Source: Porticoccaceae bacterium (GTDB taxonomy: Bacteria > Pseudomonadota > Gammaproteobacteria > Pseudomonadales > Porticoccaceae). From it: DNA of 64,000 bases. Under the pieces are notes generated by a model that had not been told where the DNA came from, made no database searches, and saw only the letters and a list, made by a program, of their open reading frames with translations. Positions 36,128-44,542 of the stretch are shown here, one piece after another. The translations under genes and the position numbers were made by a program. Where the stretch lies: positions 1 to 64,000 of the forward strand of contig JABILI010000035.1 in the NCBI GenBank assembly GCA_018654575.1. Reading direction: 5' to 3'. Numbering within the stretch: the stretch's first letter is position 1; each line of letters begins with the position of its first letter.

Positions 36128-36337
36128 ATGGATAAATTAACAGCTGTAATAGCTCAATTAACTAGCCTTGCGATGTCTCTGATTGTTCTGGGTGTGGCTC
36201 TTGGTATTGTGTTTGGCAGTGGTACGCCATTCGTCGGAGGAGTTCTCGACAATATTCTTGGATTTGTCAATACTCTCGGTGATGCAGGTTTAGTTGGACT
36301 GCTAGTTGCTGGGTATCTAATGGCAAGTATGGACTAG
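36128..36337 (+). CDS. Small hydrophobic protein A (GG-AG family, 69 aa)
   Basis: The protein is nearly all hydrophobic: one helix (LAMSLIVLGVALGIVFG), a core GTPFVGGVLDNILGFVNTL, then GDAGLVGLLVAGYLMASMD. It has no charged signal-peptide-like start and no lipobox. The ATG at 36128 has AAGGGG about nine bases upstream; the track ORF (36035) is an artefactual extension. The core PFxGGxxDNxxG-x6-AGL is shared with the next small gene. No function is recognised. A strong intrinsic terminator follows 23 bases after the stop, which suggests a short, possibly abundant mRNA. Confidence 0.7.
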   Translation: MDKLTAVIAQLTSLAMSLIVLGVALGIVFGSGTPFVGGVLDNILGFVNTLGDAGLVGLLVAGYLMASMD

Positions 36338-36359
36338 AGTTTTTAGTTATTAAGTGAAG

Positions 36360-36387
36360 GGGGACTCATATAGAGTCCCCTTTTTTT
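36360..36387 (+). terminator. Intrinsic terminator after small protein A
   Basis: GGGGACTC-ATATA-GAGTCCCC is a perfect 8-bp GC-rich stem followed by TTTTTTT. It lies between genes A and B, and gene B starts only 29 bases beyond it, so B may depend on read-through. Confidence 0.92.
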
Positions 36388-36415
36388 CACTAAAGTGATT
36401 AAATAGGATGCCACC

Positions 36416-36643
36416 ATGAATAAATTTTTTAAGAAATTAACGAAGCAGCTCTGGCAAGCGGTTGAAATCCTAGCAGCGATTCTAGCGATTGGGTTACTTG
36501 TCTCTGGTCTCTTTGGGCCCGATGTACCATTTTTTGGAGGCATTACCGACAATGCAAAGGGCGTTATCGACTCGATAGGTTCAGCAGGGCTAGGCGTGAT
36601 TGTAGCCATATTGATTTTAAAGGATATTTGGAAACGACAATAA
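36416..36643 (+). CDS. Small hydrophobic protein B (GG-AG family, 75 aa)
   Basis: This is a paralogue of protein A with a basic amphipathic lead (MNKFFKKLTKQLWQ) before the first helix (ILAAILAIGLLVSGLFG), then DVPFFGGITDNAKGVIDSIG and SAGLGVIVAILILKDIWKRQ. Both ends are basic, so both termini probably face the cytoplasm. The core aligns with A as PF-[VF]-GG-x2-DN-x2-G-x6-AGL. AGGA lies eight bases upstream of the ATG. It has almost no promoter room behind terminator A. Confidence 0.72.
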   Translation: MNKFFKKLTKQLWQAVEILAAILAIGLLVSGLFGPDVPFFGGITDNAKGVIDSIGSAGLGVIVAILILKDIWKRQ

Positions 36644-36646
36644 TTG

Positions 36647-36670
36647 AGGTATCTGAAAAGATGCCTTTTC
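36647..36670 (+). terminator. Intrinsic terminator after small protein B
   Basis: AGGTATCT-GAAA-AGATGCCT forms an 8-bp stem with one G-U pair and a GAAA tetraloop, followed by TTTC. It begins four bases after the stop of gene B. The stem is weaker than that after gene A. Confidence 0.72.
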
Positions 36671-36958
36671 TGCTTAAAGCACAATCCTCTCTGAGTTCTA
36701 GTTAACTCAGCATCTATATTTTGTCTAAAGGTTACTGTCATTACTAATGGTTTAAGATAATTAGACCTGGCTCAACCTCTGGCTATCGCAAAAATAATTT
36801 CCCAACAACCTTTTAAGGTTGCCAAACGCCATTTTAAATTCGAGCTGAAAAGCTTTATTCCTTGCAATTATCATGTTATGTTTTTCGGGTGGCTTTACTT
36901 GCAAAGTGACTTTTTAGAACTAATATAAGATTACAACGATAAAATAAGGGGTACTACA
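36671..36958. other. AT-rich leader region before small protein C
   Basis: No credible ORF is present. A 7-bp inverted repeat CTGAGTT/AACTCAG (36691-36710, loop six) lacks a T-tract. The 3' end holds a promoter-like pair listed separately and the AAGGGG ribosome-binding site just before the ATG at 36959. Confidence 0.6.
36899..36926 (+). promoter_or_regulatory. Candidate sigma-70 promoter for small protein C
   Basis: TTGCAA, 16 bases, then TAATAT gives an acceptable -35/-10 pair ending about 33 bases before the ATG. It is the best match in the region, though AT-rich DNA gives many such matches. Confidence 0.4.
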
Positions 36959-37276
36959 ATGAGTCCATTAAAAGTGGTAAGACTATTAGTATTAGCAGTA
37001 GCAGTTATCGGTGCCTTTGCGGCAATCCCTGAGATAGGATTAGTGCACGTGATCCTTGGATTGGCGATGGGAATAATGAGTGATCAGGCGGACAAAGATA
37101 ACAGAATGTTCTTTTTAGTGCTTGCCGTCGCACTTACTGCCGTATCTGACGCAGCTGGAGACCTTCCGGTCATCGGCGGATATATCAGCGCGATTATGGG
37201 TAACCTTAGTGTAATGGTTAATGCCGGCGCTCTGGGCATAGTAATGATGGTGGTTAAGGATCGTGTTACTGAGTGA
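36959..37276 (+). CDS. Small hydrophobic protein C (GG-AG family, 105 aa)
   Basis: This is a longer, more divergent relative of A and B. It has a first hydrophobic half (VVRLLVLAVAVIGAFAAIPEIGLVHVILGLAMGIM), a polar hinge SDQADKDNR, a second hydrophobic helix (MFFLVLAVALTAVSDAAG), and then the shared core DLPVIGGYISAIMGNLSVMVNAGALGIVMMVVKDR. The core aligns to A and B as P-x-[IV]-GG-x4-[IN]-x-G-x6-AG-x2-G. The ribosome-binding site AAGGGG is well placed. Function unknown; relation to A and B is by motif and proximity. Confidence 0.7.
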   Translation: MSPLKVVRLLVLAVAVIGAFAAIPEIGLVHVILGLAMGIMSDQADKDNRMFFLVLAVALTAVSDAAGDLPVIGGYISAIMGNLSVMVNAGALGIVMMVVKDRVTE

Positions 37277-37298
37277 TAAATAGTCAGCCCTAAACGAA

Positions 37299-37327
37299 AG
37301 GCCCGACTAATAGTCGGGCCTTTTTTT
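37299..37327 (+). terminator. Intrinsic terminator after small protein C, bidirectional
   Basis: AGGCCCGACTA and TAGTCGGGCCT flank one base, and in practice a small loop opens within CTAATAG. TTTTTTT follows on the plus strand; TTTCGTTTA follows on the minus strand, so it may also stop transcription from the convergent saccharopine-dehydrogenase-like gene. Confidence 0.9.
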
Positions 37328-37353
37328 ATGTGTATTTAGGCTGATTTAATCTG

Positions 37354-38583
37354 CTACTCAACCACAAAGGTCATGCCCGCATGCAAGGTGAGGCGGTCTA
37401 TGAGCTTGTCTCCCATTGCCGTAGCTGGTGTCCAAAAACCACCTATTTTTTCTTCCTCAGTGAAATCAAACGCCAAAGACAAACCTGCCTGAGCCAGCAT
37501 TTTTGCTGTGCAGCCATAGCCAGGGTCTCTATCGCCGGTTACCTTTACCTGTAATGTTTCTCCCTTAATGTTTTTTCCTAGCAAGCTGACATCAAAGTAT
37601 CCGGCTAGTTGGGCTTCTGGACTGGGCCCCTCACCTGGTTTAGGTAGCACAAAGCGCTGCATCAATTTACGTATCGGTGAAACCACAACGCTGAATGCGA
37701 AAAAACCAAGACCAAGAGTCAAGCCTAACGCGGAAAGCCGACCCTTGAGGCCACTACCAGAGACCATTTGTTCTCGATACATAAAGTTCTCACCATAGGA
37801 CTGACCGAGCAACATATTAGAGCGCAACACGACCCGCGCATTGATCGCTTCCATAATAAAGGGTGCGACCCATCGTTGTATGTCTTGGTCGAAAAATGGA
37901 CCTTTAATACTGATTTGAGAATGCTTAAGATCGGGGTTCTCTGGGCAGAGGGCGTAGGGATTATTCATTTCTTTGCGCAGAGTTGGGTCCTTCATGGCCG
38001 CTTTTACCGCCTCAATCATGCTTGCGAGGGTGCCTCCGGATGCTCCGCCCTTCATGGCGTTAACGGAAAGTTTTACATCATCAAAAAATAAACCAAAACG
38101 TTGCTTGGCCTTTTGCTGCAAAAAATGTACGCCTAGATCGGAGGGAATTGAGTCAAATCCACAGCAGCTGACAAGTCGCGCACCAGACTGTTTTGCCGAT
38201 TCAGCATATTTAATAATCATTTTCTTTATCCAATAGGCTTCACCACAGAGATCACAGTAGTCTGTGCCATTTTCTGCACAGGCTTTAACTAGGGGTTCGC
38301 CATAGAGAGCATAGGGCCCTACCGTAGTGACAGCGACGCGAGTGGATTGGCACATAGTGGCTAGGGCCTCTCCGTCGGCTGCATCGGCAATAATCATGGG
38401 TAGATCTATGCCCACAGAGCCAAGCGATTCTTTTAGTCGCTGGAGTTTTGATGAAGATCGACCGGCAATAGCCCAGCGCACGTCTTTATTAACACCAACA
38501 TGCTCAACTAAATAGTGAGAGAGTATCTGTCCAACAAAGCTACTAGCGCCGTAAATAATTAGATCAAACGATTTGGTCATCAT
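37354..38583 (-). CDS. Saccharopine dehydrogenase-like NAD(P)-binding protein (trans-acting enoyl reductase type)
   Basis: The 409-residue protein has an N-terminal Rossmann domain (FDLIIYGASSFVGQILSHYL, AGRSSSKLQRLKESL) and the block LVSCCGFDSIPSDLGVHFLQ...MKGGASGGTLAS, typical of the family that includes mycobacterial trans-acting enoyl reductase and eukaryotic SCCPDH. A hydrophobic segment near residue 275 (LSALGLTLGLGFFAFSVVVSP) suggests membrane association. The substrate is probably a lipid or acyl chain, by family only. It converges with small protein C. Confidence 0.82.
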   Translation of the reverse strand: MMTKSFDLIIYGASSFVGQILSHYLVEHVGVNKDVRWAIAGRSSSKLQRLKESLGSVGIDLPMIIADAADGEALATMCQSTRVAVTTVGPYALYGEPLVKACAENGTDYCDLCGEAYWIKKMIIKYAESAKQSGARLVSCCGFDSIPSDLGVHFLQQKAKQRFGLFFDDVKLSVNAMKGGASGGTLASMIEAVKAAMKDPTLRKEMNNPYALCPENPDLKHSQISIKGPFFDQDIQRWVAPFIMEAINARVVLRSNMLLGQSYGENFMYREQMVSGSGLKGRLSALGLTLGLGFFAFSVVVSPIRKLMQRFVLPKPGEGPSPEAQLAGYFDVSLLGKNIKGETLQVKVTGDRDPGYGCTAKMLAQAGLSLAFDFTEEEKIGGFWTPATAMGDKLIDRLTLHAGMTFVVE

Positions 38584-38643
38584 TGTTAGTATGTTTTCCC
38601 AATGTGCTGTTTAATAGTTCACATCTTACTACGTAATACGCAC

Positions 38644-39318
38644 ATGCCAATGCAAGTTAATGACTTACCAGTTTTTTATTCATTTCGCCGCTGTCCCTAT
38701 GCTATTCGAGCTAGAATGGTCATTAACTACTGCGGCATACCTGTGGAGTTGCGAGAAGTCTTATTATCAAATAAACCCAAAGACATGTTGGCAGCATCTT
38801 TAAAGGGGACTGTCCCAGTTCTGGTGTTGCCAAGTGGCACAGTTTTAGATGAGAGTTTAGATATTATCAGGTGGGCGTTTGATCAGGTATCTAGCGATTT
38901 AAATAAGTTGGATTTTAGGCTCTGTGATTATATTTCTCAGTCGGGCACAAATTTAATTGAACTTAACGATGGCATGTTTAAACGGGCGCTGGATGGGTAC
39001 AAATACTGGCAGAGATTCCCTGAAAAATCTCAACAGCAGCATCGCTCTGAGGCTGAACAGTTTTTAAAACAGTTAGAAGCCTTGCTGGGAGTACATCAAT
39101 TTTTGTTGTCCGAACACCCAAGCTTAGTTGATATAGTAATCTTTCCGTTCATCAGACAGTTCGCGTTTGTTGACAAAGACTGGTTTGATCAAAGCTGTTA
39201 TCCCTTACTACAAAATTGGTTACAGCACTTTCTTGAGTCCAAGCTCTTTCTAAGTGCCATGGCTAAGTATCCAGTGTGGGATGGAAGTAAAGACACTAGA
39301 AACTATATAAATCTTTAG
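38644..39318 (+). CDS. Glutathione S-transferase family protein
   Basis: The 224-residue protein has a thioredoxin-like N-terminal domain (LPVFYSFRRCPYAIRARMVI, with the CPYA site; GTVPVLVLPSGTVLDESLDI giving the cis-Pro and the GSH-binding Glu-Ser) and an all-helical C-terminal GST domain. The Cys in CPYA suggests omega- or Grx2-like chemistry, i.e. thiol transfer rather than classical conjugation. The track start at 38602 is replaced by ATG 38644 (or 38650); neither has a good Shine-Dalgarno, so the start is uncertain. Confidence 0.8.
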   Translation: MPMQVNDLPVFYSFRRCPYAIRARMVINYCGIPVELREVLLSNKPKDMLAASLKGTVPVLVLPSGTVLDESLDIIRWAFDQVSSDLNKLDFRLCDYISQSGTNLIELNDGMFKRALDGYKYWQRFPEKSQQQHRSEAEQFLKQLEALLGVHQFLLSEHPSLVDIVIFPFIRQFAFVDKDWFDQSCYPLLQNWLQHFLESKLFLSAMAKYPVWDGSKDTRNYINL

Positions 39319-39424
39319 CTAATAGGCAATCTATTTCTCTAGCTTTGAGAGTTTAGTTGTTATCATGGCAACCATTCATAATAGCACCCAGCCGCGAGAT
39401 CGAAAGGCTCGTCAAGGATATTAG

Positions 39425-41254
39425 ATGTTTGGTTTTTTTGAGCGGTTAGTCGATCCGTTTCCGCAACAGCTAGCTCAGCGTCCACCTAGGGGTGTCTATC
39501 AGTTTTGTCGTCATTACACGCGAGGAATGGAACCTTGGTTATTGTTAATGGCGGTATTAACTGCGATCACCGCCATTGCCGAAGCTCTTTTGTTTGGTAT
39601 TTTGGGTCAGGTGGTTGATTGGTTATCGACAAGTGATCCAGAAAATTTCGTTGAACGGTCCGGCGGTTACCTGGTGGCGATGGCTGTCTTTATGTTAGTA
39701 CTAATTCCTGTGGCTAACGGATTGCGGTCTTTGGTTGTTCACCAGACGTTGATGGGTAATTTTCCAATGACTGTGCGTTGGATGGCTCATCGATATTTAT
39801 TGAATCAAAGTTATGGTTTTTTTCAAAATGAATTTAGTGGGCGTATTGCGACTAAAGTAATGCAGACCGCCCTTGCCGTCCGTGAGGCGGTAATGAAGCT
39901 ACTTGATGTGATGTTGTTTGTGGTTATTTACGTAGCCACTGCATTGGTGTTAGTAGCAAATGCCGACCCACGCCTTTGCGTGCCGTTGATTATATGGTTG
40001 GGTTTATACGTTTTTATCCAGCGTTACTTCGTGCCGAAAATGAAGAAAATAGCGATGGTTCAAGCAGATGCACGTTCGCTGATGACTGGAAGAATTGTTG
40101 ATAGCTACACTAATATTGTTACGCTGAAACTATTCTCGCATAACGCCAGGGAGTCTGAGTATGTTCGCGATGGCATGAGCGAATTTCTTGATACAGTGCA
40201 TCCGCAAATGCGGCTGGTAACAAAACTTAATATTGCCCTATGGACACTCAACATGCTGCTGGTCTTCTCTACCGCGGCGCTTGGGATTTATCTCTGGATC
40301 GAGGGCGACATTACCCCCGGTGCAATCGCTATTGTAATGAGTTTAGCCATTAGATTAACGGGGATGTCACACTGGATACTCTGGGAAATTAGTAGTCTCT
40401 TTGAAAATATAGGTACGGTTCAGGATGGCATTAATACGCTTTCAGTTCCCAGTGCGGTGGTAGATAGCGATGAGGCGACCGCTTTGGATGTGACTGACGG
40501 AAAAATCTATTTTGACAATATTGGCTTTGGATATAATCCCGAGGAGACGGTATTTGATACATTAAATTTGGTTATTCCGGCAGGCCAAAAGGTTGGCATT
40601 GTCGGGCGCAGTGGAGCTGGAAAATCTAGTTTGGTGAGTTTGCTTTTACGCTTTTATGATATCCAGCGTGGCACCATATCAATTGATGGACAAGATATTA
40701 GCCAGGTCAAACAAGAGAGTTTGCGCTCCAATATCGCGATGGTCACCCAAGATAACTCCTTGTTACATCGTTCGGTTCGAGAAAATATTATGTTTGGCAA
40801 ACCGGAAGCCAGCGAAGAGCAAATGGTTAATGCGGCAACGGAAGCTCAAGCCCATCAATTTATTCTCAATTTAAGAGATAGTGAAGGCCGTCGTGGTTAT
40901 GATGCACATGTTGGCGAGCGGGGCATTACTCTATCAGGAGGACAGCGTCAGCGCATCGCTATTGCGCGAGTCTTATTAAAAGACGCACCTATTTTAGTCT
41001 TAGATGAGGCAACCTCAGCCCTTGATTCAGAAGTCGAAGCGACGATACAGCAGAGCCTCTATGAATTAATGGAGGGTAAGACGGTTATCGCTATTGCACA
41101 TCGGCTTTCAACTATCGCTGCAATGGATCGTTTGATTGTGTTTGATGAAGGTAAGATAGTTGAGGAGGGCACCCATCAGCAATTGATTGGTCAAAATGGC
41201 GTATACACTAAATTATGGGGTCATCAATCTGGCGGCTTTCTTGGATTTGAGTAG
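39425..41254 (+). CDS. ABC exporter, fused permease and ATPase (MsbA/MDR-like)
   Basis: The 609-residue half-transporter has six membrane helices in residues 35-330 and a C-terminal ATPase: Walker A GRSGAGKSS, Q-loop MVTQDNSLLH, signature LSGGQRQRIAIARVLL, Walker B PILVLDEATSALDS and His switch IAIAHRLSTI. The N-terminal lead (FGFFERLVDPFPQQ) is typical of a gammaproteobacterial subgroup of uncharacterised exporters. The substrate is unknown. The yheS-like gene starts 20 bases later. Confidence 0.88.
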   Translation: MFGFFERLVDPFPQQLAQRPPRGVYQFCRHYTRGMEPWLLLMAVLTAITAIAEALLFGILGQVVDWLSTSDPENFVERSGGYLVAMAVFMLVLIPVANGLRSLVVHQTLMGNFPMTVRWMAHRYLLNQSYGFFQNEFSGRIATKVMQTALAVREAVMKLLDVMLFVVIYVATALVLVANADPRLCVPLIIWLGLYVFIQRYFVPKMKKIAMVQADARSLMTGRIVDSYTNIVTLKLFSHNARESEYVRDGMSEFLDTVHPQMRLVTKLNIALWTLNMLLVFSTAALGIYLWIEGDITPGAIAIVMSLAIRLTGMSHWILWEISSLFENIGTVQDGINTLSVPSAVVDSDEATALDVTDGKIYFDNIGFGYNPEETVFDTLNLVIPAGQKVGIVGRSGAGKSSLVSLLLRFYDIQRGTISIDGQDISQVKQESLRSNIAMVTQDNSLLHRSVRENIMFGKPEASEEQMVNAATEAQAHQFILNLRDSEGRRGYDAHVGERGITLSGGQRQRIAIARVLLKDAPILVLDEATSALDSEVEATIQQSLYELMEGKTVIAIAHRLSTIAAMDRLIVFDEGKIVEEGTHQQLIGQNGVYTKLWGHQSGGFLGFE

Positions 41255-41274
41255 AGAGTGGTTAAATTAAAAAT

Positions 41275-43164
41275 ATGATTTCATTAACAGATGTCGAAAT
41301 GCGTCGCGGTACAAAAGTATTACTTAGTGAGGCCGAACTGACCGTTCATCCGGGCCAACATATTGGTATTATTGGCGCTAATGGCAGTGGTAAATCTAGC
41401 TTATTTAAACTCCTTCTTGGAGAGGTAACCCCTGATTCAGGCAATTTTGCTATTCCGCTTCAATGGCGTATTGCCCATATGGCTCAGGAGCTTGCTACCT
41501 CGGAGCGCAATGTTCTAGATTTCGTGCTCGACGGTGACCCGGCATTACGGAAGATTGAACAGATGGTTGAACAGGCTCTAGCCAGTGGGGCTGACCATGA
41601 GTTGGCAGATGCCTATGAAAAAATGGACGGTATTAATGGGTTTGATGCCCACTATCGCGCAGAGCAGTTACTCCATGGGTTAGGTTTTCATCAATCTGAG
41701 GTTGGTCGACCAGTGAACAGTTTTTCTGGTGGCTGGCGTATTCGTTTGAATTTAGCCCAATCCCTAATGAGCCCATCTGATTTACTTTTACTTGATGAGC
41801 CGACCAACCATCTCGATCTAGATGCGACCCTGTGGCTTGAAAGCTGGCTAAAAAGTTACAGCGGCACGCTGCTGATTATTTCCCATGACCGCGACTTTTT
41901 AGATAATGTTGTGTCACGTATTGTGCATATTAAACATCAAAAATCTATTATGTATAAAGGTAATTACTCAGCTTTTGAGCGAGTGAGAAGCGAGCGTTTG
42001 GCATTGCAGCAAGCGAGTTATGAAAAGCAGCAAAAACGTAAAAAAGATGTCGAGGCCTTTGTCGCTCGGTTTCGGTACAAGGCGTCTAAAGCCAAACAGG
42101 CTCAGAGCCGGTTAAAAGAGTTACAGCGCATGGAAGATATCGCGCCTGCTCACGTCGACTCGCCGTTCTACTTCAATTTCTCGTCTCCAAAAGAAGCCTA
42201 CAGTGCTCTGGTCAACCTCAGCATGGCGACACTTGGACACCAAGGCAAAAAGGTACTGAGTAATGTTAATCTTGATTTACAGCCCGGCACACGCATTGGA
42301 TTGTTAGGGCCCAATGGAGCCGGTAAGTCGACTTTAATTAGCAGCCTTACTGGTGAGCTTGACTTGATCGAAGGCGTGCGTGTTTATGGCGATAATGTGC
42401 ACATTGGCTATTTTGCCCAGCACCAATTAGAAGTGTTGGATCTCCAGGCAAGCGCTCTACTGCACATTCAGAGAATCAGTCCCACTGCGACTGATCAGGT
42501 GGTTAGAAACTTTCTGGGTGGTTTTGACTTTCATAATGATAAAGCGCTAGATCCCATTAGGGATTTTTCCGGGGGTGAGAAAGCGCGCTTAGCATTAGCT
42601 TTGATCGTTTGGCAAAGACCCAATCTATTACTCCTTGATGAACCGACTAATCACCTGGACATTGAAATGCGTCATGCCTTAACGATGGCCCTTCAAAATT
42701 ATGAGGGAGCACTCTTAGTGATATCTCACGATCGGCACTTGTTGCGTAATACCGTCGATGAGTTTTATTTAGTTGCCGATGGGACATTGTGTGAGTTTGA
42801 CGGGGATCTAAAAGATTATCAGGCTTGGTTGAAAAAATTTGTACGAGATATCGATGCTAAACGACCACTAGTGCTTGAGCCAGTAGAAGATAAAAAGGTA
42901 GCTCGCCAAAAAGCAGCGCAAACCCGAGAAAGAATGGCGCCTATTACCAAAAAGATTCGTCAACTTGAAACCCTAATGACTCAGTTACAGACTGATCTAG
43001 CTCAAATAGAGGCTCAGTTGGCGGACGAGAATATTTACAAAGATGAGCAAAAGATGGAACTTAATGACCACTTATCTGCTCAGATAGAAGTGAAGCGAAG
43101 ACTTTCTACCTATGAGGAGCAGTGGTTGGAGTGCCAAGAGGCGTTAGAGCTAGAAAATAATTAA
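41275..43164 (+). CDS. yheS: ABC-F protein, YheS-like
   Basis: This 629-residue soluble ABC-F ATPase, likely ribosome-associated, has two nucleotide-binding domains (GANGSGKSSLFK; GPNGAGKSTLIS; signatures FSGGWRIRLNLAQSLMSP and FSGGEKARLALALIVWQRP; both with DEPTNHLD) and a linker rich in Lys/Arg. The C-terminal coiled coil (residues about 540-629) and the overall length match YheS (about 637) better than Uup or EttA. Confidence 0.9.
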   Translation: MISLTDVEMRRGTKVLLSEAELTVHPGQHIGIIGANGSGKSSLFKLLLGEVTPDSGNFAIPLQWRIAHMAQELATSERNVLDFVLDGDPALRKIEQMVEQALASGADHELADAYEKMDGINGFDAHYRAEQLLHGLGFHQSEVGRPVNSFSGGWRIRLNLAQSLMSPSDLLLLDEPTNHLDLDATLWLESWLKSYSGTLLIISHDRDFLDNVVSRIVHIKHQKSIMYKGNYSAFERVRSERLALQQASYEKQQKRKKDVEAFVARFRYKASKAKQAQSRLKELQRMEDIAPAHVDSPFYFNFSSPKEAYSALVNLSMATLGHQGKKVLSNVNLDLQPGTRIGLLGPNGAGKSTLISSLTGELDLIEGVRVYGDNVHIGYFAQHQLEVLDLQASALLHIQRISPTATDQVVRNFLGGFDFHNDKALDPIRDFSGGEKARLALALIVWQRPNLLLLDEPTNHLDIEMRHALTMALQNYEGALLVISHDRHLLRNTVDEFYLVADGTLCEFDGDLKDYQAWLKKFVRDIDAKRPLVLEPVEDKKVARQKAAQTRERMAPITKKIRQLETLMTQLQTDLAQIEAQLADENIYKDEQKMELNDHLSAQIEVKRRLSTYEEQWLECQEALELENN

Positions 43165-43265
43165 TACGTAAAAAATATGAAACAGCATAGAAAGCTGTGT
43201 TTAGATCGCCGGTCGGGGTGTGAAAAATAAGAAATAAACTAAGTGAAATTTAATAGGTAGATCTG

Positions 43266-43781
43266 ATGTTCTTAAGCAAGTATAAAAAATTAATAACGCG
43301 AGCTTTAGCGATAGATACTTCTAGGCCGGTATCGAAAAATAAGGGCGTTATGAGTGCGGATCAATCCGCTCAATCTGCGCCTCGAGCTATTATTGGTGCT
43401 GGTGTAAAAATGGAGGGTCAGATTGTAAGTCGTGAGAATATTGTTGTTGATGGCTTGATCAAAGGTGGCATAATCGCTGAAGATCATCAGGTTTTAGTCA
43501 GTGACTCCGGGGTAGTCAAAGGCAACATCCATGCTAGTGTGGTTTTGGTGCAAGGATCAGTTACTGGCGATATTACGGCCAACCAAAATGTTGTTATTGC
43601 AGCATCGGGAAATATTATCGGTAATATTGAATCTCCTAGGGTCACCTTACAAGACGGTGCTAAGTTTAAAGGCAGTATCGAAATGGATCCTGGTCAGCCT
43701 ACGCAAGTCGAATTACTGTCTAGCGTTAAAGCAGGCCGTCTTAATACTCGATCGAGTCAGGCAGAAAAAAAAGCGTCCTAA
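43266..43781 (+). CDS. Bactofilin (polymer-forming cytoskeletal protein)
   Basis: The 171-residue protein has the bactofilin beta-helix: AIIGAGVKMEGQIVSRENIVVDGLIKG, then regular six-residue rungs (VLVSDSGVVKGNIHASVVLVQGSVTGDI...). Termini are polar and probably disordered. Bactofilins polymerise without nucleotide and organise cell-wall enzymes, stalks or shape. No M23 peptidase gene is adjacent, unlike many bactofilin loci. An internal ATG at residue 29 (MSADQSAQ) is a possible alternative start. Confidence 0.9.
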   Translation: MFLSKYKKLITRALAIDTSRPVSKNKGVMSADQSAQSAPRAIIGAGVKMEGQIVSRENIVVDGLIKGGIIAEDHQVLVSDSGVVKGNIHASVVLVQGSVTGDITANQNVVIAASGNIIGNIESPRVTLQDGAKFKGSIEMDPGQPTQVELLSSVKAGRLNTRSSQAEKKAS

Positions 43782-43838
43782 CGATTAATTTTCACTCAAT
43801 GAGTAACACTTCTAAGCGCAGCAGAGCAGTGATAGGCG

Positions 43839-44444
43839 ATGTCAGTATTACAAAGTAATTTATTATCGGCAGCTTTTAAGCGATTAGATCTTAAAAAGCG
43901 CCTTGTTGTTCTTGATATGGGGCACGCATCATCTTCGACAGTTAGTTTTTTTAACCATTTTAGGTGCCGGCTCAGTTTTGTTGACATGCACAATGAATCC
44001 TTTATCACCTGCCCAAATTTGGATTTAAGTCACGAAGAGTTAGTGGCCCAGATGACTGAGTTATTAAACCTAGATGCAAATATTAAGATCGACATCTGTT
44101 TATTTTGGGATCTTTTTAATTATCTTAATGACGCTATGATTAAGGCGCTAATAGAGGCGCTAGAGCCGCATATTAATCATTCAACCAGCGGTTATGTGAT
44201 TGGCACGCGTGACTCACGCAATCAACTCCCTTTTTATCAATACGGTATTGTTGATAAGAACAATTTGACCGAAAACGATGGATCAGGCATCCAAGGTACT
44301 ATTTATCCTCGGTCTCAACGAGATCTTAATAAGTTAATCGACTACTTTGAAATAGATAGAGGTCAATTACTGTCCGAAGGCAGGGCTGAATACTTATTGT
44401 TTGAAAACAGAGACTCGGACAAAAGCGACAGAAGCATTATTTAA
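43839..44444 (+). CDS. Methyltransferase-like protein, probably degenerate
   Basis: The 201-residue protein starts with a Rossmann-like strand and loop (LVVLDMGHASSSTVSFF) where class I methyltransferases have the SAM-binding D-x-G-x-G-x-G; here only DMGHASS remains. A later ICLFWDLFNYLND resembles motif IV. The SAM-binding glycines are reduced, so activity is doubtful. It follows the bactofilin gene by 57 bases on the same strand, so a linked role is possible. The family assignment is tentative. Confidence 0.5.
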   Translation: MSVLQSNLLSAAFKRLDLKKRLVVLDMGHASSSTVSFFNHFRCRLSFVDMHNESFITCPNLDLSHEELVAQMTELLNLDANIKIDICLFWDLFNYLNDAMIKALIEALEPHINHSTSGYVIGTRDSRNQLPFYQYGIVDKNNLTENDGSGIQGTIYPRSQRDLNKLIDYFEIDRGQLLSEGRAEYLLFENRDSDKSDRSII

Positions 44445-44542
44445 ACCCACCTGTACCTAAATGCATTCAACGAGCGGTTAATCGTTTCTTTCTTGTCACT
44501 CTCCTAGTCGCTAAACTGCATGGTCTTAAAGAGGAAAGATCT

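Noticed and set aside
43178-43203. Hairpin AAACAGC-ATAGAAA-GCTGTGTTT after the yheS-like gene
   Set aside because: The stem is short with a bulge and has a poor T-tract, so it is not listed as a terminator.
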